From NCBI GenBank assembly GCA_028277885.1, contig JANQFK010000060.1, forward strand, positions 39,628 through 103,627: DNA of 64,000 nt, read 5' to 3'. The position numbers and the translations under genes are program-made. The notes beneath the pieces were generated by a model. That model saw only the letters and a list, made by a program, of their open reading frames with translations, searched no databases and had not been told where the DNA came from. Positions within the stretch are counted from its first letter, which is position 1. Every line of letters begins with the position of its first letter. Origin of the DNA: Myxococcota bacterium (GTDB lineage: Bacteria; Myxococcota_A; UBA9160; UBA6930). Shown in pieces: positions 8,748 through 18,400 of this stretch.

Positions 8748-9515
8748 ATGAAGTCGGACGTCGCCTATGACCGACTGCCGGGCTTCCATGTCGCTTCCCC
8801 GAGCGCCCTGCAAAGGACGAGCGAGGAAACAGACACGGCGAATCTCATGCTCGCCACGGCGTGGATCATCGCGGGTACACACTTCGGAACCTGTGGGCTT
8901 GCCATCTACCTCGGTCAGTACGCCACCGTCGCTCTACACGGCTCGGCGGGCCTCGGGGCCTGCGCCTTTGGTTTGGCGATCACGAGCGGCGTTTCGCTCG
9001 GGAAGATCAAGGTCGCCGGGGTGGTCACGATTCTTGCCGGGATGTGCGCGTTTCTCTTCGTCTATCCAGGGCCGGGTGCGGTCTTCGTCTACACGCTGGC
9101 GCCAATTCCGGTGCTTCGGATCCTGGGGTTACGCGGTGGCGCCTGGGCTACTGCCGGATTCGTCGGGATCGCTGTCGTGTGCCTAGGCTTCTTCCCACCA
9201 GCCAAGGCCCTACCCCTTGCGGTTCGAGTGAACACCCTGATCACCTTCTTCATGGCGGCAGCCTTCGGCTACTGGTTCGAACGATCACGGGCGCGAACGA
9301 GCAGAGAACTCACCAACGCTCTCGAGCAGAGCCGCGTCTTGCGGGGCCTCGTCTCGATCTGCGCGGTCTGCAAGAAGGTCCGTGAGGGCGGGCAGTGGCG
9401 CCCCGTAGAGGTGGTGCTGCGTACCAAAGGTCAGCTGGACTTCAGCCACTCCTACTGCGATGAGTGCGCGGACGCCATCCTTGCTCGCGAGAACCTTGGG
9501 GACTCAAGCGGCTAG
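8748..9515 (+). CDS. Polytopic membrane protein with C-terminal CxxC...CxxC signalling domain
   Basis: A 255-aa protein from ATG 8748; the frame is open further upstream but not protein-like. Roughly six membrane helices lie between residues 35 and 175. A short helical linker leads to ICAVCKKVREGGQW and ending in SHSYCDECAD. This two-knuckle module is familiar from the C-termini of PAS, receiver and GGDEF signalling proteins, where it reads like CxxCKKIR...FSHGxCPxC. It is probably a signalling partner of the neighbouring hybrid kinase. No enzymatic domain is present. Its stop overlaps the convergent lipoprotein gene by 12 nt. Confidence 0.65.
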   Translation: MKSDVAYDRLPGFHVASPSALQRTSEETDTANLMLATAWIIAGTHFGTCGLAIYLGQYATVALHGSAGLGACAFGLAITSGVSLGKIKVAGVVTILAGMCAFLFVYPGPGAVFVYTLAPIPVLRILGLRGGAWATAGFVGIAVVCLGFFPPAKALPLAVRVNTLITFFMAAAFGYWFERSRARTSRELTNALEQSRVLRGLVSICAVCKKVREGGQWRPVEVVLRTKGQLDFSHSYCDECADAILARENLGDSSG

Positions 9516-9908
9516 GTATAGGCCTCGGAAGGGAGCGCGGGGTGGCCACCGACCCGGGCCCGGGCGGCGGCCGCGGGAGGCGGCGAGCCCGAGCGTGAGG
9601 GCGCAGGGCCGGTTGGCGGGCCCGGTGGAGAGGAAGATCGTCTGGCACACCCCCGACCCCGACCGGATCAGCAGCTCCCACGTCGAGCGGTAGAACCTCG
9701 CCGCCAGGCTGGTCTGGTAGGCGTCGGTCTTCGGAGGGAGCGGGCAGGTCGCGGCCGGGACGCCGTTGACCTTCAGGACGGCGCCCTTCGGCTTCCCCGG
9801 CGCCGGGGCCGCCGCAGCGGGCTTGCCCTTCTTCGCCGGGGCCTTGCTCGCCGCTTCCTCGTCGCCGCCTCCGCAGGCGAGGCTGCCCGCGAGAACGATG
9901 CCCGCCAC
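9504..9908 (-). CDS. Small predicted lipoprotein (start uncertain)
   Basis: The frame encodes VAGIVLAGSLACGGGDEEAA, a lipoprotein signal with lipobox SLAC, then an Ala/Lys/Pro-rich linker and a segment with three further cysteines. GTG 9908 is the nearest in-frame start. A well-placed SD (AAGGAG) with an ATG sits 19 bases upstream but in the wrong frame by one base, so either the start is GTG or an indel separates the ATG from the gene. The C-terminal 25 residues are Arg/Pro-rich and may be out of frame too. No family was recognised. Confidence 0.5.
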   Translation of the reverse strand: MAGIVLAGSLACGGGDEEAASKAPAKKGKPAAAAPAPGKPKGAVLKVNGVPAATCPLPPKTDAYQTSLAARFYRSTWELLIRSGSGVCQTIFLSTGPANRPCALTLGLAASRGRRPGPGRWPPRAPFRGLYLAA

Positions 9909-9985
9909 GAAGGCGCGTATCCCGGCATGCCGTGTCTCCTTCCGATCTCCCGCGAACGCCCGGGAGCCGGGCGCAGGGAGGCGCG

Positions 9986-10678
9986 TCAGCGCGCCAGCGG
10001 AGGCGGAGCGGACGCTCCGGACGCGCCCTCGCGCAGGGACTGCGCCTGGGCTGCGTACTCGCTTCGCGTGCGCTCCACCTGGGCGCGCAGGCCGCGAACG
10101 GTCTCGAAGGGCATGTCCTCGCGAACGAAGCGCTGCACGAAGCCGGGCACCCGACCGCCGAGATCCACGGAGTTGCGGTAGTCGACGCGCACGCGACCGG
10201 GTGCCACCTCGCGGAGCCGGTAGGCGGCGCGCAGGTGGGGAAGCCGGACCACGCCCTCGACCTCCGGCGCCAGCGGCGACTCGACGGACTCGAGCTCCAC
10301 CACCGCGGCGTCGCCCTCGGGCGCGATCCGGACCCGCGAGCGCACCACCGAGTCGCGATCGGCGACGGGCCAGACGCCGCGGGTGCGCGTGTAGCTCAGC
10401 GCGACGCCCCCCTCGGGCTCGGTCAGGTTGCGGGACTCGACGCAGCGGCTCAGCCACTCGACCCGACGCGGGGCATCGCGCAGCACCGCGAGCACCTCGA
10501 AGAGACCGGCCTCGATCTCCGTCTCGGCCCGGGAGACGGGAGGGCCGGCCGGGTCGACGAGCCGGCTCACGCGGATGCCGTCCTTCTGGCGGAACGGCTC
10601 CCAGCGCTCCTCGGGCTCCGCGACCGAGGGCGCTGCCACGAAGAGGGCGAGGAGGACGGGACCGAGGAGCCGGGGCAT
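9986..10678 (-). CDS. START-domain lipid-binding protein, secreted
   Basis: A 230-aa protein from ATG 10678 with a signal peptide (MPRLLGPVLLALFVAAPSVA). The mature part follows the START/polyketide-cyclase pattern: DGIRVSRLVDPAG, AETEIEAGLFEVLAVLRDAP, then RVEWLSRC, a YTRTRGVWPVADRDSV strand pair and a long C-terminal amphipathic helix (GFVQRFVREDMPFETVRGLR). In bacterial and eukaryotic homologues this fold cradles a lipid. The length suits one START domain. It sits divergent from the zinc dehydrogenase, with 63 nt between the starts. Confidence 0.85.
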   Translation of the reverse strand: MPRLLGPVLLALFVAAPSVAEPEERWEPFRQKDGIRVSRLVDPAGPPVSRAETEIEAGLFEVLAVLRDAPRRVEWLSRCVESRNLTEPEGGVALSYTRTRGVWPVADRDSVVRSRVRIAPEGDAAVVELESVESPLAPEVEGVVRLPHLRAAYRLREVAPGRVRVDYRNSVDLGGRVPGFVQRFVREDMPFETVRGLRAQVERTRSEYAAQAQSLREGASGASAPPPLAR

Positions 10679-10727
10679 GGCACCAGCATAGACGAGAAGC
10701 CAGGCCTGGCGGGAACCCGGGTGGGTG

Positions 10728-10733
10728 TATCCT
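10728..10733 (+). promoter_or_regulatory. -10-like hexamer TATCCT before the dehydrogenase start
   Basis: TATCCT lies eight bases before the ATG and there is no SD. Transcription starting six or seven bases after it would leave almost no leader. No clear -35 was seen. The same arrangement is seen before other genes in this window. Confidence 0.35.
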
Positions 10734-10741
10734 GCGCGGCC

Positions 10742-12184
10742 ATGCAGCGCTTCGAGGCCGCGGAGCACCTCGCCGACGGAAGCCTCGGGCGGGCCGTCTA
10801 CGGGCTCGAGGGGAGCCCCGAAGAGGGCTGGACCGTCACCCGGGACGGGGCCGAGCGGCTCCGCGTCGGGCCGGGCTACCGCGCGCTCCCGGTGAGCCAC
10901 TGCGGGATCTGCTCGACGGACCTCGCCCGCCATCACCTGCCCTTCCCACTCCCCCAGGTGACCGGGCACGAGGTGGTCGCCCTCGACGCGGGCGCACCCG
11001 TCGCGGTGGAGATCAACGCCTCCCACGCGGCGCGCGGGCTGCCGACGGACGGCTGGTGCGCGACCTGCCGGGCCGGGCGCGACACCCACTGCACCGGCCG
11101 GCTGGTGCTGGGCATCGATTCGCTCCCCGGCGGCTTCGCGCCCTGGATCCTGGCGCCGGTGGGGAGCGTGGTGCCGCTGCCCGAGCGGGTGGACGCGCTG
11201 AGCGCCACCTTCGTCGAGCCCTTCGCGGCCGCCTGGCACGCCGTGGAGACGGTCTCGCCGGCCGAGGGCGAGCGCGTCGCGGTGCTCGGGCCGGGACGCC
11301 TCGGGCTGCTGGTGCTCGCGGCGCTGGCGGCGTGCCGCGCGCGCAGCGGGCGGCGCTTCGAGATCCTCGCCGTCGCGCGCAGCGAGACGCGCGCCGAGCT
11401 GGCGCGACGGCTCGGCGCCGACGAGCTCGTGCGGATCGACGACGCGGGCCCCCGCGCGGGCCTCGCCGACGTCGTGTTCGAGACCTCGGGCAGCCCCGAC
11501 GGACTGGCGCTGGCGGCGTGCCTCGCCCGACGCGAGGTGCACCTCAAGTCCACCACGGGCCTGCCGAGCCTGGGCCTCGCCCACCCCACCGAGCTGGTGG
11601 TGGACGAGCTGACGCTTCAGCCCCTCGCCGACGCCGCACCGCTCGGGCCTTCGGGCGGCGTCGCGGTGCTCCTGGGCTCCCCGGACGAAGCCGGGGTGGT
11701 GCGGCGCCTCGAGGCGGCCGGGCTTCGCGTGCTGCGCGGCGCCGACGCCGCGGCGCTTCGCGCCGAGCTGGCGCGGGATCCCGCGGCGCCCTTCGACGCG
11801 GCGGACGTCGTGGTGGCCCCGAGCCTCGGCGCCGTCGACGCGGCGATCCGGCCCGAGCCCGGCGTCGAGCGCGGGCTGGTGAGGGCACGCGGCGTGATCG
11901 CGGTGCCCGATCTCGGGCAGGCGCGCGACGCCCTGCTCGCCGCGCTCCTCGACCGCGGGCTGCGCGTCACGACCTCGCGCTGCGGCGACTTCCGCGCCTC
12001 GCTCCCCGTGCTCGCCGAGCTATCGGGGATTCTCGGCGGCTCCCTCGGCGAGCTCCTGGTCTCCGAGGTTGTGCCGGCCCGGGAGCTCGCGGCCGGCTAC
12101 GCGGCGGCGCGGGATGCCTCCGGGTCGAAGGGCGTGAAGGTCGTGGTGCGCCATCCGGACGGGCTCCTGCAGGGCCCGAGCTAG
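10742..12184 (+). CDS. Zinc-dependent medium-chain dehydrogenase, C-terminally extended
   Basis: A 480-aa MDR-family protein. The catalytic-zinc cysteine is in HCGICSTDLARHH and the second ligand is in TGHEVV. The structural-zinc lobe is abbreviated: GWCATCRAGRDTHC shows three cysteines rather than four. The Rossmann motif is GPGRLGLL. Typical members have about 340-380 residues. The extra 100 or so form a second alpha/beta region (GGVAVLLGSPDEAGVVRRLE to LLDRGLRVTTSRCGDF), giving a fused or inserted domain of unknown role. The substrate is unknown, and threonine- or sorbitol-dehydrogenase-like relatives are the nearest by motif. It shares CTAG with the convergent regulator. Confidence 0.85.
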   Translation: MQRFEAAEHLADGSLGRAVYGLEGSPEEGWTVTRDGAERLRVGPGYRALPVSHCGICSTDLARHHLPFPLPQVTGHEVVALDAGAPVAVEINASHAARGLPTDGWCATCRAGRDTHCTGRLVLGIDSLPGGFAPWILAPVGSVVPLPERVDALSATFVEPFAAAWHAVETVSPAEGERVAVLGPGRLGLLVLAALAACRARSGRRFEILAVARSETRAELARRLGADELVRIDDAGPRAGLADVVFETSGSPDGLALAACLARREVHLKSTTGLPSLGLAHPTELVVDELTLQPLADAAPLGPSGGVAVLLGSPDEAGVVRRLEAAGLRVLRGADAAALRAELARDPAAPFDAADVVVAPSLGAVDAAIRPEPGVERGLVRARGVIAVPDLGQARDALLAALLDRGLRVTTSRCGDFRASLPVLAELSGILGGSLGELLVSEVVPARELAAGYAAARDASGSKGVKVVVRHPDGLLQGPS

Positions 12185-15159
12185 CCTCCCGGCGCGAGGC
12201 TGCGTGCGCTCCCGGCCAGCCGAACCATACCCAGCGCGTCCGCCTCCTCCGCCACGGACGCCGCCTGCTCCCTGGCTGTCGCCTCCTCGCCCCGAGCCGC
12301 GAGATTCTCCGCCCGGGCGAGGCGCGTGCGGAGGATCCAGGGCCGCGACCTCATGCGCGCGTGCATCGCCCGTGCAGCGTCGAGCAGCGCCTCGGCCTCG
12401 TCGTTGCGTCCCGCCGTCATGGCCAGGAGCCCGAGGTGGTGGGACGTGTTGCCGTAGAAGAGCGACCCGTGACCCAGTGCGTTGTTGACGCGCGCGTGGG
12501 GCTCGAGCAGGGCGAAGAGCGCCTCGCTCCCGGCCCGGTCCCCGAGCTCGGCGAGCGCCTCCGCGCCCAGCGCCGCGGCGGCCAGCCAGGTGCGGTCCCG
12601 GGCCAGCTCGGCCACGGACCCGGCGAGGGCGAGCTGATGCTCGGCCTCGTCGCTGCGACCCAGTGCAGTGAGCAGCCGCGCCAGGGCGAAGCGCCAAGCG
12701 CCGATCCCCGGCGAGCCCTCCACCAGGCTGCGCACCGCGGCCTCCAGCTCGGCGATACGCCCGGTCTCGAGACGGTGGTAGTAGAGCTGCACCGACGCCA
12801 GCGGGGTGATGGCAGGCAGCCCGCTCTGCATGGCCTCGAGTCCGCATGCCTCCCCCTGCGCGAAGCGGCCGTCGAGAAAGGCGAGCCCTCCTCGCTGGAG
12901 CGTCGCCACCGCGCGCAGGTAGGGGGCGGGCGTGTCCTGGGCAAGCGCGGCGCAGCGTCGGAACTCGCGCTCCATGGCGTCCCGGTCGCCCACCTCCATG
13001 TGGCCGGTGCCGAGACCCTTCACGCCCCGGAACACCAGTCCGACGTCCCGGGCCTCGCTCGCCGCCTCGACGATCCCGCGGTTGAGCGCGATCCAGCCCT
13101 CGGGATCGGCCACGCTCCAGCGCACGAAGGACGCGTCCTCGAGGACCTGGGCCCGTGAGCCCGCGTCACCCGATCGGCGCGCGAGCGCGATGGACTCGTC
13201 CACCAGGGCGTTGGTGCGTGCGAGGGCGCCGGGCCGGTAGTGGATCTTGAGCGCGAGCCCCGAGAGCAGGCGGGACCGGAGCGCATCGGGGAGGGCCGCG
13301 TCCATGCCGAGCGCCTCCTCGAGGAGCTCCGCGACATCGCCCTCGGGCACGCCGACCACCTCGTCCCGGTACGCGAAGGCCAGTGCCGCGCGACAGAAGA
13401 GCGCCGCCTGGCCGAGACGCCGCGCGATGGCGGTGGCCTCGCGCAGGATGCCGCGGGCCTCGTCCGTCCGGGTGCCGCGCACGGCGACCTCGCCGGCCGC
13501 GATCAGGATCTCGCAGCGCAGCACCTCGTCCTCGACGGGCCAGCGGTCGAGGAGCTGGAGGGCCTTGCGGTAGGCCTCCCAGGCCCCCTCGTCGTCGAAG
13601 AGGCGTTCGGCCTGCTCCCCCGCGCCCCGCAGGAGGGCGACGGCCCGCTCTATGCTGCCGAGGGGTGCGGCCTCGGCGGCGTGGAAGGCGATCTCCTGGA
13701 TGCGCTCGGGGCTGCGTGCCTCGATGGCCTCGGCCAAGCGCAGGTGCAGCCGCCGCCGCGCGTCGGCATCTCGCACCTGGCGGGCGAGGATCGCCTCGCG
13801 GACCAGCGGGTGGGAGAAGCGTGGCGCGTCGGCGGCCCCGCGGACGAGACCCACCGCACGCGCCTCCGCGAGGGCGGAGTCCACGTCCACGCCCTCCTCG
13901 ACGCGAGCGACCAGCTCCGGATCGAACTCGCCGCCGAGACACGCGTAGACGCCGAGCACGCGCTGCGCCGGCTCGGTGAGCCCGGCCAGCCGCTCGCCGA
14001 GGATCTGCTGGATGCCTTGCGGGATGCGGCCCTCCCAGTCGACGCCCGCGGGATCCGCACCGCCCAGGCTCGCGCCCAGGAAGCGCACCAGCTCGATGGC
14101 GTAGAAGGGGTTGCCCTCGGTGCAGCGCGTCAGTAGCTCGAGGAAGCCCGGGCTGCGCGTCGGGGGATCGTGCTCCAGCACCAGCGCGGCCAGCTCCTGG
14201 GGCTCGAGGGGACCCAGGGCGACCGCCGAGACCGTGGGGAGCTGCACGGCGCGAGCGAGCGGTCGGGCCCGCTCCGGCGAGCTGAGCGCCTCCTCGGGAC
14301 GGTAGGCGCCCAGCACCAGGATCGGCGAGGTCCCGATTCCGTGGCTCAGGTACTCGAGCAGCTCGAGCGCCGCGCCGCCCACCTCGTGGAGGTCGTCGAT
14401 GAAGACGACCAGTGGACCGAGCCCTCCCGCCCGCTCGAGGCAGCGCGCCGCGGCGTCGAAGAAGCGGAAGCGGCTCACGTCATCGAGGCGCGCCGTCGGG
14501 CTCCCGGGCCCGTCGGGCGCCGCGAAGCCCGGCGCGAGCTGCTGGATCTCCCGGCGCAGCTCGCCCACCGGTCGTCGCGCCGCGAGCTGCTCGAAGAGCG
14601 GGAGCCAGGGCCAGAAGGGTGGCGCTCCGCCCAGCGCCGTGCCTCCGGCGCGGAGCACCAGTGCGCCGCGCGCCTCCGCGGCGTGGAGGATCTCCTCGAC
14701 GGTGCGCGTCTTCCCGACACCCGGCTCCCCGCTCACCAGCACCGCCCCGCCGCGTCCCGCGAGGGCGCGATCCAGGTGGCCCCGAAGCTCGTCGAGCACC
14801 TTGGGCCGGCCCACGTAGGCGTCGAGGGGTGCGGCGCCAGGCTCGGCGCGCACGGGCGCGACGAAGCGGTAGCCGACGCCGCGCACGGTCCGGATGAAGC
14901 GCTGCTCCCGCGCGTCGTCTCCCAGGGCGCGACGCACCTGGCGCAGCGCCTGGTGGACCGCGGCCTCGCCCACCGCCACCCCCTCCCACACCTCCTCGCG
15001 TACCTCGTCGAAGGGAACCACGCGGTCGCGGTTGGCGACCAGGTAGCCGAGCAGCCGCTGGCTCAGGCGCGGGAGCTCGGTATCCCGGCCCGCCTCGCGC
15101 AGCACGCCCCGAGTCGGGTCGAGCTCGAAGCGATCGAAGCGCAGGATGGAGCTGCTCAA
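12181..15159 (-). CDS. OmpR-type winged-helix / AAA ATPase / TPR transcriptional regulator
   Basis: About 992 aa from TTG 15159; an upstream TTG at 15246 would add 29 residues. Residues 5-100 form an OmpR/PhoB-like winged helix (FELDPTRGVL ... FIRTVRGVGYRF). An AAA/STAND-type ATPase follows, with Walker A GEPGVGKT (about 144-151) and Walker B VVFIDDLHE (D255/D256). The remaining 600 residues are helical TPR-like repeats. This layout is that of BTAD/CadC-like and MalT-like signal-integrating regulators with an N-terminal DNA-binding domain. It is divergent from the giant surface protein, with two abutting 11-bp direct repeats between them. Confidence 0.88.
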   Translation of the reverse strand: MSSSILRFDRFELDPTRGVLREAGRDTELPRLSQRLLGYLVANRDRVVPFDEVREEVWEGVAVGEAAVHQALRQVRRALGDDAREQRFIRTVRGVGYRFVAPVRAEPGAAPLDAYVGRPKVLDELRGHLDRALAGRGGAVLVSGEPGVGKTRTVEEILHAAEARGALVLRAGGTALGGAPPFWPWLPLFEQLAARRPVGELRREIQQLAPGFAAPDGPGSPTARLDDVSRFRFFDAAARCLERAGGLGPLVVFIDDLHEVGGAALELLEYLSHGIGTSPILVLGAYRPEEALSSPERARPLARAVQLPTVSAVALGPLEPQELAALVLEHDPPTRSPGFLELLTRCTEGNPFYAIELVRFLGASLGGADPAGVDWEGRIPQGIQQILGERLAGLTEPAQRVLGVYACLGGEFDPELVARVEEGVDVDSALAEARAVGLVRGAADAPRFSHPLVREAILARQVRDADARRRLHLRLAEAIEARSPERIQEIAFHAAEAAPLGSIERAVALLRGAGEQAERLFDDEGAWEAYRKALQLLDRWPVEDEVLRCEILIAAGEVAVRGTRTDEARGILREATAIARRLGQAALFCRAALAFAYRDEVVGVPEGDVAELLEEALGMDAALPDALRSRLLSGLALKIHYRPGALARTNALVDESIALARRSGDAGSRAQVLEDASFVRWSVADPEGWIALNRGIVEAASEARDVGLVFRGVKGLGTGHMEVGDRDAMEREFRRCAALAQDTPAPYLRAVATLQRGGLAFLDGRFAQGEACGLEAMQSGLPAITPLASVQLYYHRLETGRIAELEAAVRSLVEGSPGIGAWRFALARLLTALGRSDEAEHQLALAGSVAELARDRTWLAAAALGAEALAELGDRAGSEALFALLEPHARVNNALGHGSLFYGNTSHHLGLLAMTAGRNDEAEALLDAARAMHARMRSRPWILRTRLARAENLAARGEEATAREQAASVAEEADALGMVRLAGSARSLAPGG

Positions 15160-15278
15160 GAGACGACGCCTCGCGCGCTTCGACAGCCACTCGGGAGACC
15201 CCCAAAACGGGGGATCGAACGCGGGCGCGGAGGCGCGTGCGCGCAAGATATCACGGCGCCCCGCGTCGCCAGTGGAAT

Positions 15279-15300
15279 GCTCAGGGAGCGCTCAGGGAGC
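15279..15300. promoter_or_regulatory. Two abutting 11-bp direct repeats
   Basis: GCTCAGGGAGC occurs at 15279-15289 and again at 15290-15300, exactly and without spacing. An 11-bp period is one helical turn, which is how OmpR/PhoB-type winged helices bind in tandem. The site lies between the OmpR-type regulator and the giant secreted protein gene, so it is a good candidate autoregulatory and activation site. Confidence 0.5.
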
Positions 15301-15461
15301 GGGACGTCGCCTCGCATAGCCTCTCAACTGGCCGGCACCGCTGATGAACTCCGCGCGCCATCAGGAGCTTCGCCGCGCGCGAGCCGGCCCGCAGTGAACC
15401 GCTTCACAGCTGCGCCCCCCCGCGACGACGAGGCTGCAGTCGTCGAGAGAGGGAGACCCCG

Positions 15462-18400
15462 ATGACCACCGCCGAACGCGCCTTCACGACCTGCACCTGG
15501 AAGCTCTTCGCCGTGCTCGTGACCGGTGTGATGACGGCGGGCAGCGCGCGCGCGATGTGCGACGTGATCCCGCAGCCGGATCGTGAGTTCCGCGGCGCGC
15601 TGGGCCAGCTCAACCGGGTGTTCGTTGGCGCCGGCGATCCCCTCTCCATCACGATCGACACCCAGGGCTGCGAGGCCGGAAGCACCTTCATCGGCTCGCA
15701 GCCCTCGACGATCGCCTCGGGCTTCGACTCGGACCTCGACGGCTGGAACCTCTCGGGATTCCAGACCCTCGTCCAGGTGGGCTCCGGTGGAAATCCGGGC
15801 GGCTACGCCGAAGGCACCAACCTCTGGGAGGTGCCTGGCTTCTGGGGATCCCTGGCCGCATCGGCCGCCGTGGGCTGGTTCGGCGACTGGATCGCGAGCG
15901 GCGTGACGGAGATCTCCTGGGATCACCAGATCGTGAGCCTGTGCGGTGGCAACCGGCTGACCGCCCCGATCCCGCTGGTGGAGATCTCCGGCTTCGACGG
16001 CTTCACCTCCGGCGTCGCGCGCTACGAGCCCACCCAGGCCGAGATCGACGCGGTCCCGATAGGTAGCTGGGGGAGCTGGAGCCTTCCCATCGCCCCCGGC
16101 CCCACGCCGCCGCCGGGCTGGAGCATCGTGTCGGGCACCCTGACCTGGGACCAGATCCTCTCCAGCGTCGTCGGCGTCAAGATCCAGGGCGAGCTGGGCG
16201 ACGCCAACTGCGACGTCTACGGCATCGACAACCTGACCCTCCACGACGTGGATCCGGTGGCGAGCGTTGCGACCTTCGTCTTCGAGCCGCCCTCGGGAAA
16301 TGCCAACGCAGTGGTGGTGACCCCGACGACGGGCGGCTGCGCCGCCATGGCGGGCGAGATCAGCGCCTGCCAGGGCGAGCTCGGCGGGGGACTGGCGAGC
16401 TGCATCGAGGATCCCTCCCTCACCCTGACGCCCGACCGGCTCTCCCTCGCCTTCCCGACGACCGCCCTCGCCGGCCCGGTGACCGTCGCCGTGACGCCCG
16501 AGAGCCAGCCGCTTCCCTGCGAGCTGGCCAGCAGCCGCTGCGCCGACCTCGGCGCCGGCGCGGGCCTGGTCGCCTGCGTGGACCAGCTCTACTCCCGGGA
16601 CGGCACGTGTGAGACCGGCTCCGTGAACCGCCACCCCGACTTCCCCGGCCTGACCTCCATGCCCGCCGCCAACGACTTCCAGGACATCTGCACCGCGACC
16701 CACCCGTCGGTCACCTGCAACGCCAGTGGCGCCGACGTGCTCTTCACCACCGACGCCGCCGGCAACGTGCTGGTGCCCATCGACTGGCGCGGCGTCCTGG
16801 TGGAGCCTCGCACCCTGCCGATCCCGCGGCTGGTGAAGGCCACCACGAGCATCGCCGCATTCACGGGCACGCCGCCCGAGGCCAACCAGACTCCCGGGGC
16901 ACCCATGGAGATCCCGGGCCCGGGCTTCCTGCAGTCGTTCTCGCGCAAGGGGCTGCGCGTGCACCCCCTCTTCAACCCGCTGGCCGACGCCGAGAGCTTC
17001 GACACCACCCTGTTCGGCTCCACCGACGCGGAGATCGGCGTGCTGCGGGTGCTGCGGCGCAGCCCCGCCTTCCGCCAGTGCGACGGAGGGACCCGCGGCG
17101 GGCTCGCCTGCATCGGCGACTTCGAGTGCCCGGCTTCGACCTGCGGCCAGGCGCGCTGCCGGGGCGGAGCCAACGCCAACCAGCCCTGCTCGAGCGACAC
17201 GGGCTGCCCCGGCGGCGAGTGCGGCCCCTCCCTCCACGACTTCGGCGATCGCTACTCCCTGGGCGGCGTGGGCGCGGTGGTGCTGACGAGCGCCGAGTAC
17301 ACCGCCGAGGCGGAGAACCCCGCCGCCATCGACGGCCTCGTCTCCAACGACGACCTCTTCATGTTCGTGCGCTCCGAGGCCCTCGACGGCGAGGATCTGA
17401 ACGCCGACGGCGACCAGGACGACGGCACGGTGGTGACCCTGCGGGACGCCGGCACCGGCGATCCGGCCCCGGTGGCGGGCGTGGCTGGACGCGCGGGCCT
17501 GCGCGTCCGCACCCGCGGCTTCCGCCTGCCGGCGATCGCGACCGAGGACGACTTCGTGGCCTTCCTCGAGTCCGAGCCCGACGAGGCCCTCGACGCCAAC
17601 GCCGACGGCGACACCTTCGACGCGATCCTCCGCATCTTCCAGCTCGACCCCGCCGGGAGCAGCACCGACGACCTGACGGCGACCCTGGATCTCGCCGTGG
17701 ATGGAGAGGACGTCATCGACGGCGCGGGGGTCGCGATGAGCGACGGCCTGGTCTTCTTCCGGCGCTCGGAGCAGGAAGCGACCTCGCGGACCTCGGCAAG
17801 CCTCCTCGGGTTCGCACCGGACCTCGGCGGGATGGCCGGCGAGCTCTCCGCCACGGGGCGCTTCGTGGTGTTCACGGCCTTCGCCACCAACGTCGTGCCG
17901 GGCGACACCAACGGCACGGCCGACGTCTTCGTTCGCGACCGGGACACCGATGCGGATGGGATCTTCGACGAGCCGGGCGCCACGTCGATCGTGAGGGTGA
18001 GCGTCACCTCTACGGGCGCCCAGGGGACCTGCACCTTCTGCCCGGCCGGCCCCTTCAGCCAGAGCATCAGCGACGATGGCCGCTGGGTCGCCATGACCAC
18101 GGGCCTGGAGCTCGACCCCGCCGATACGGGTGCCACGAGCGACGACGTCTACGTCCACGACCGCGACGCCGACGAGGATGGGATCTTCGACGAGCCCGGC
18201 GCCATCGCCACGATCCCGCTGAGCGTGGACGGTGCCGGGGTCTTCCAGGGAGGCCTCACCGTCGAGATGTCCTCGTCCGGACGCTTCGTGAGCTTCACCA
18301 GCTTCGGTGGCCTGGTGCCCTCGGACACCGACGGCCAGCCCGACCTCTACCTGGTCGATCGCGATGCGGACGAGGACGGCATCTTCGACGAGACCGGTGC

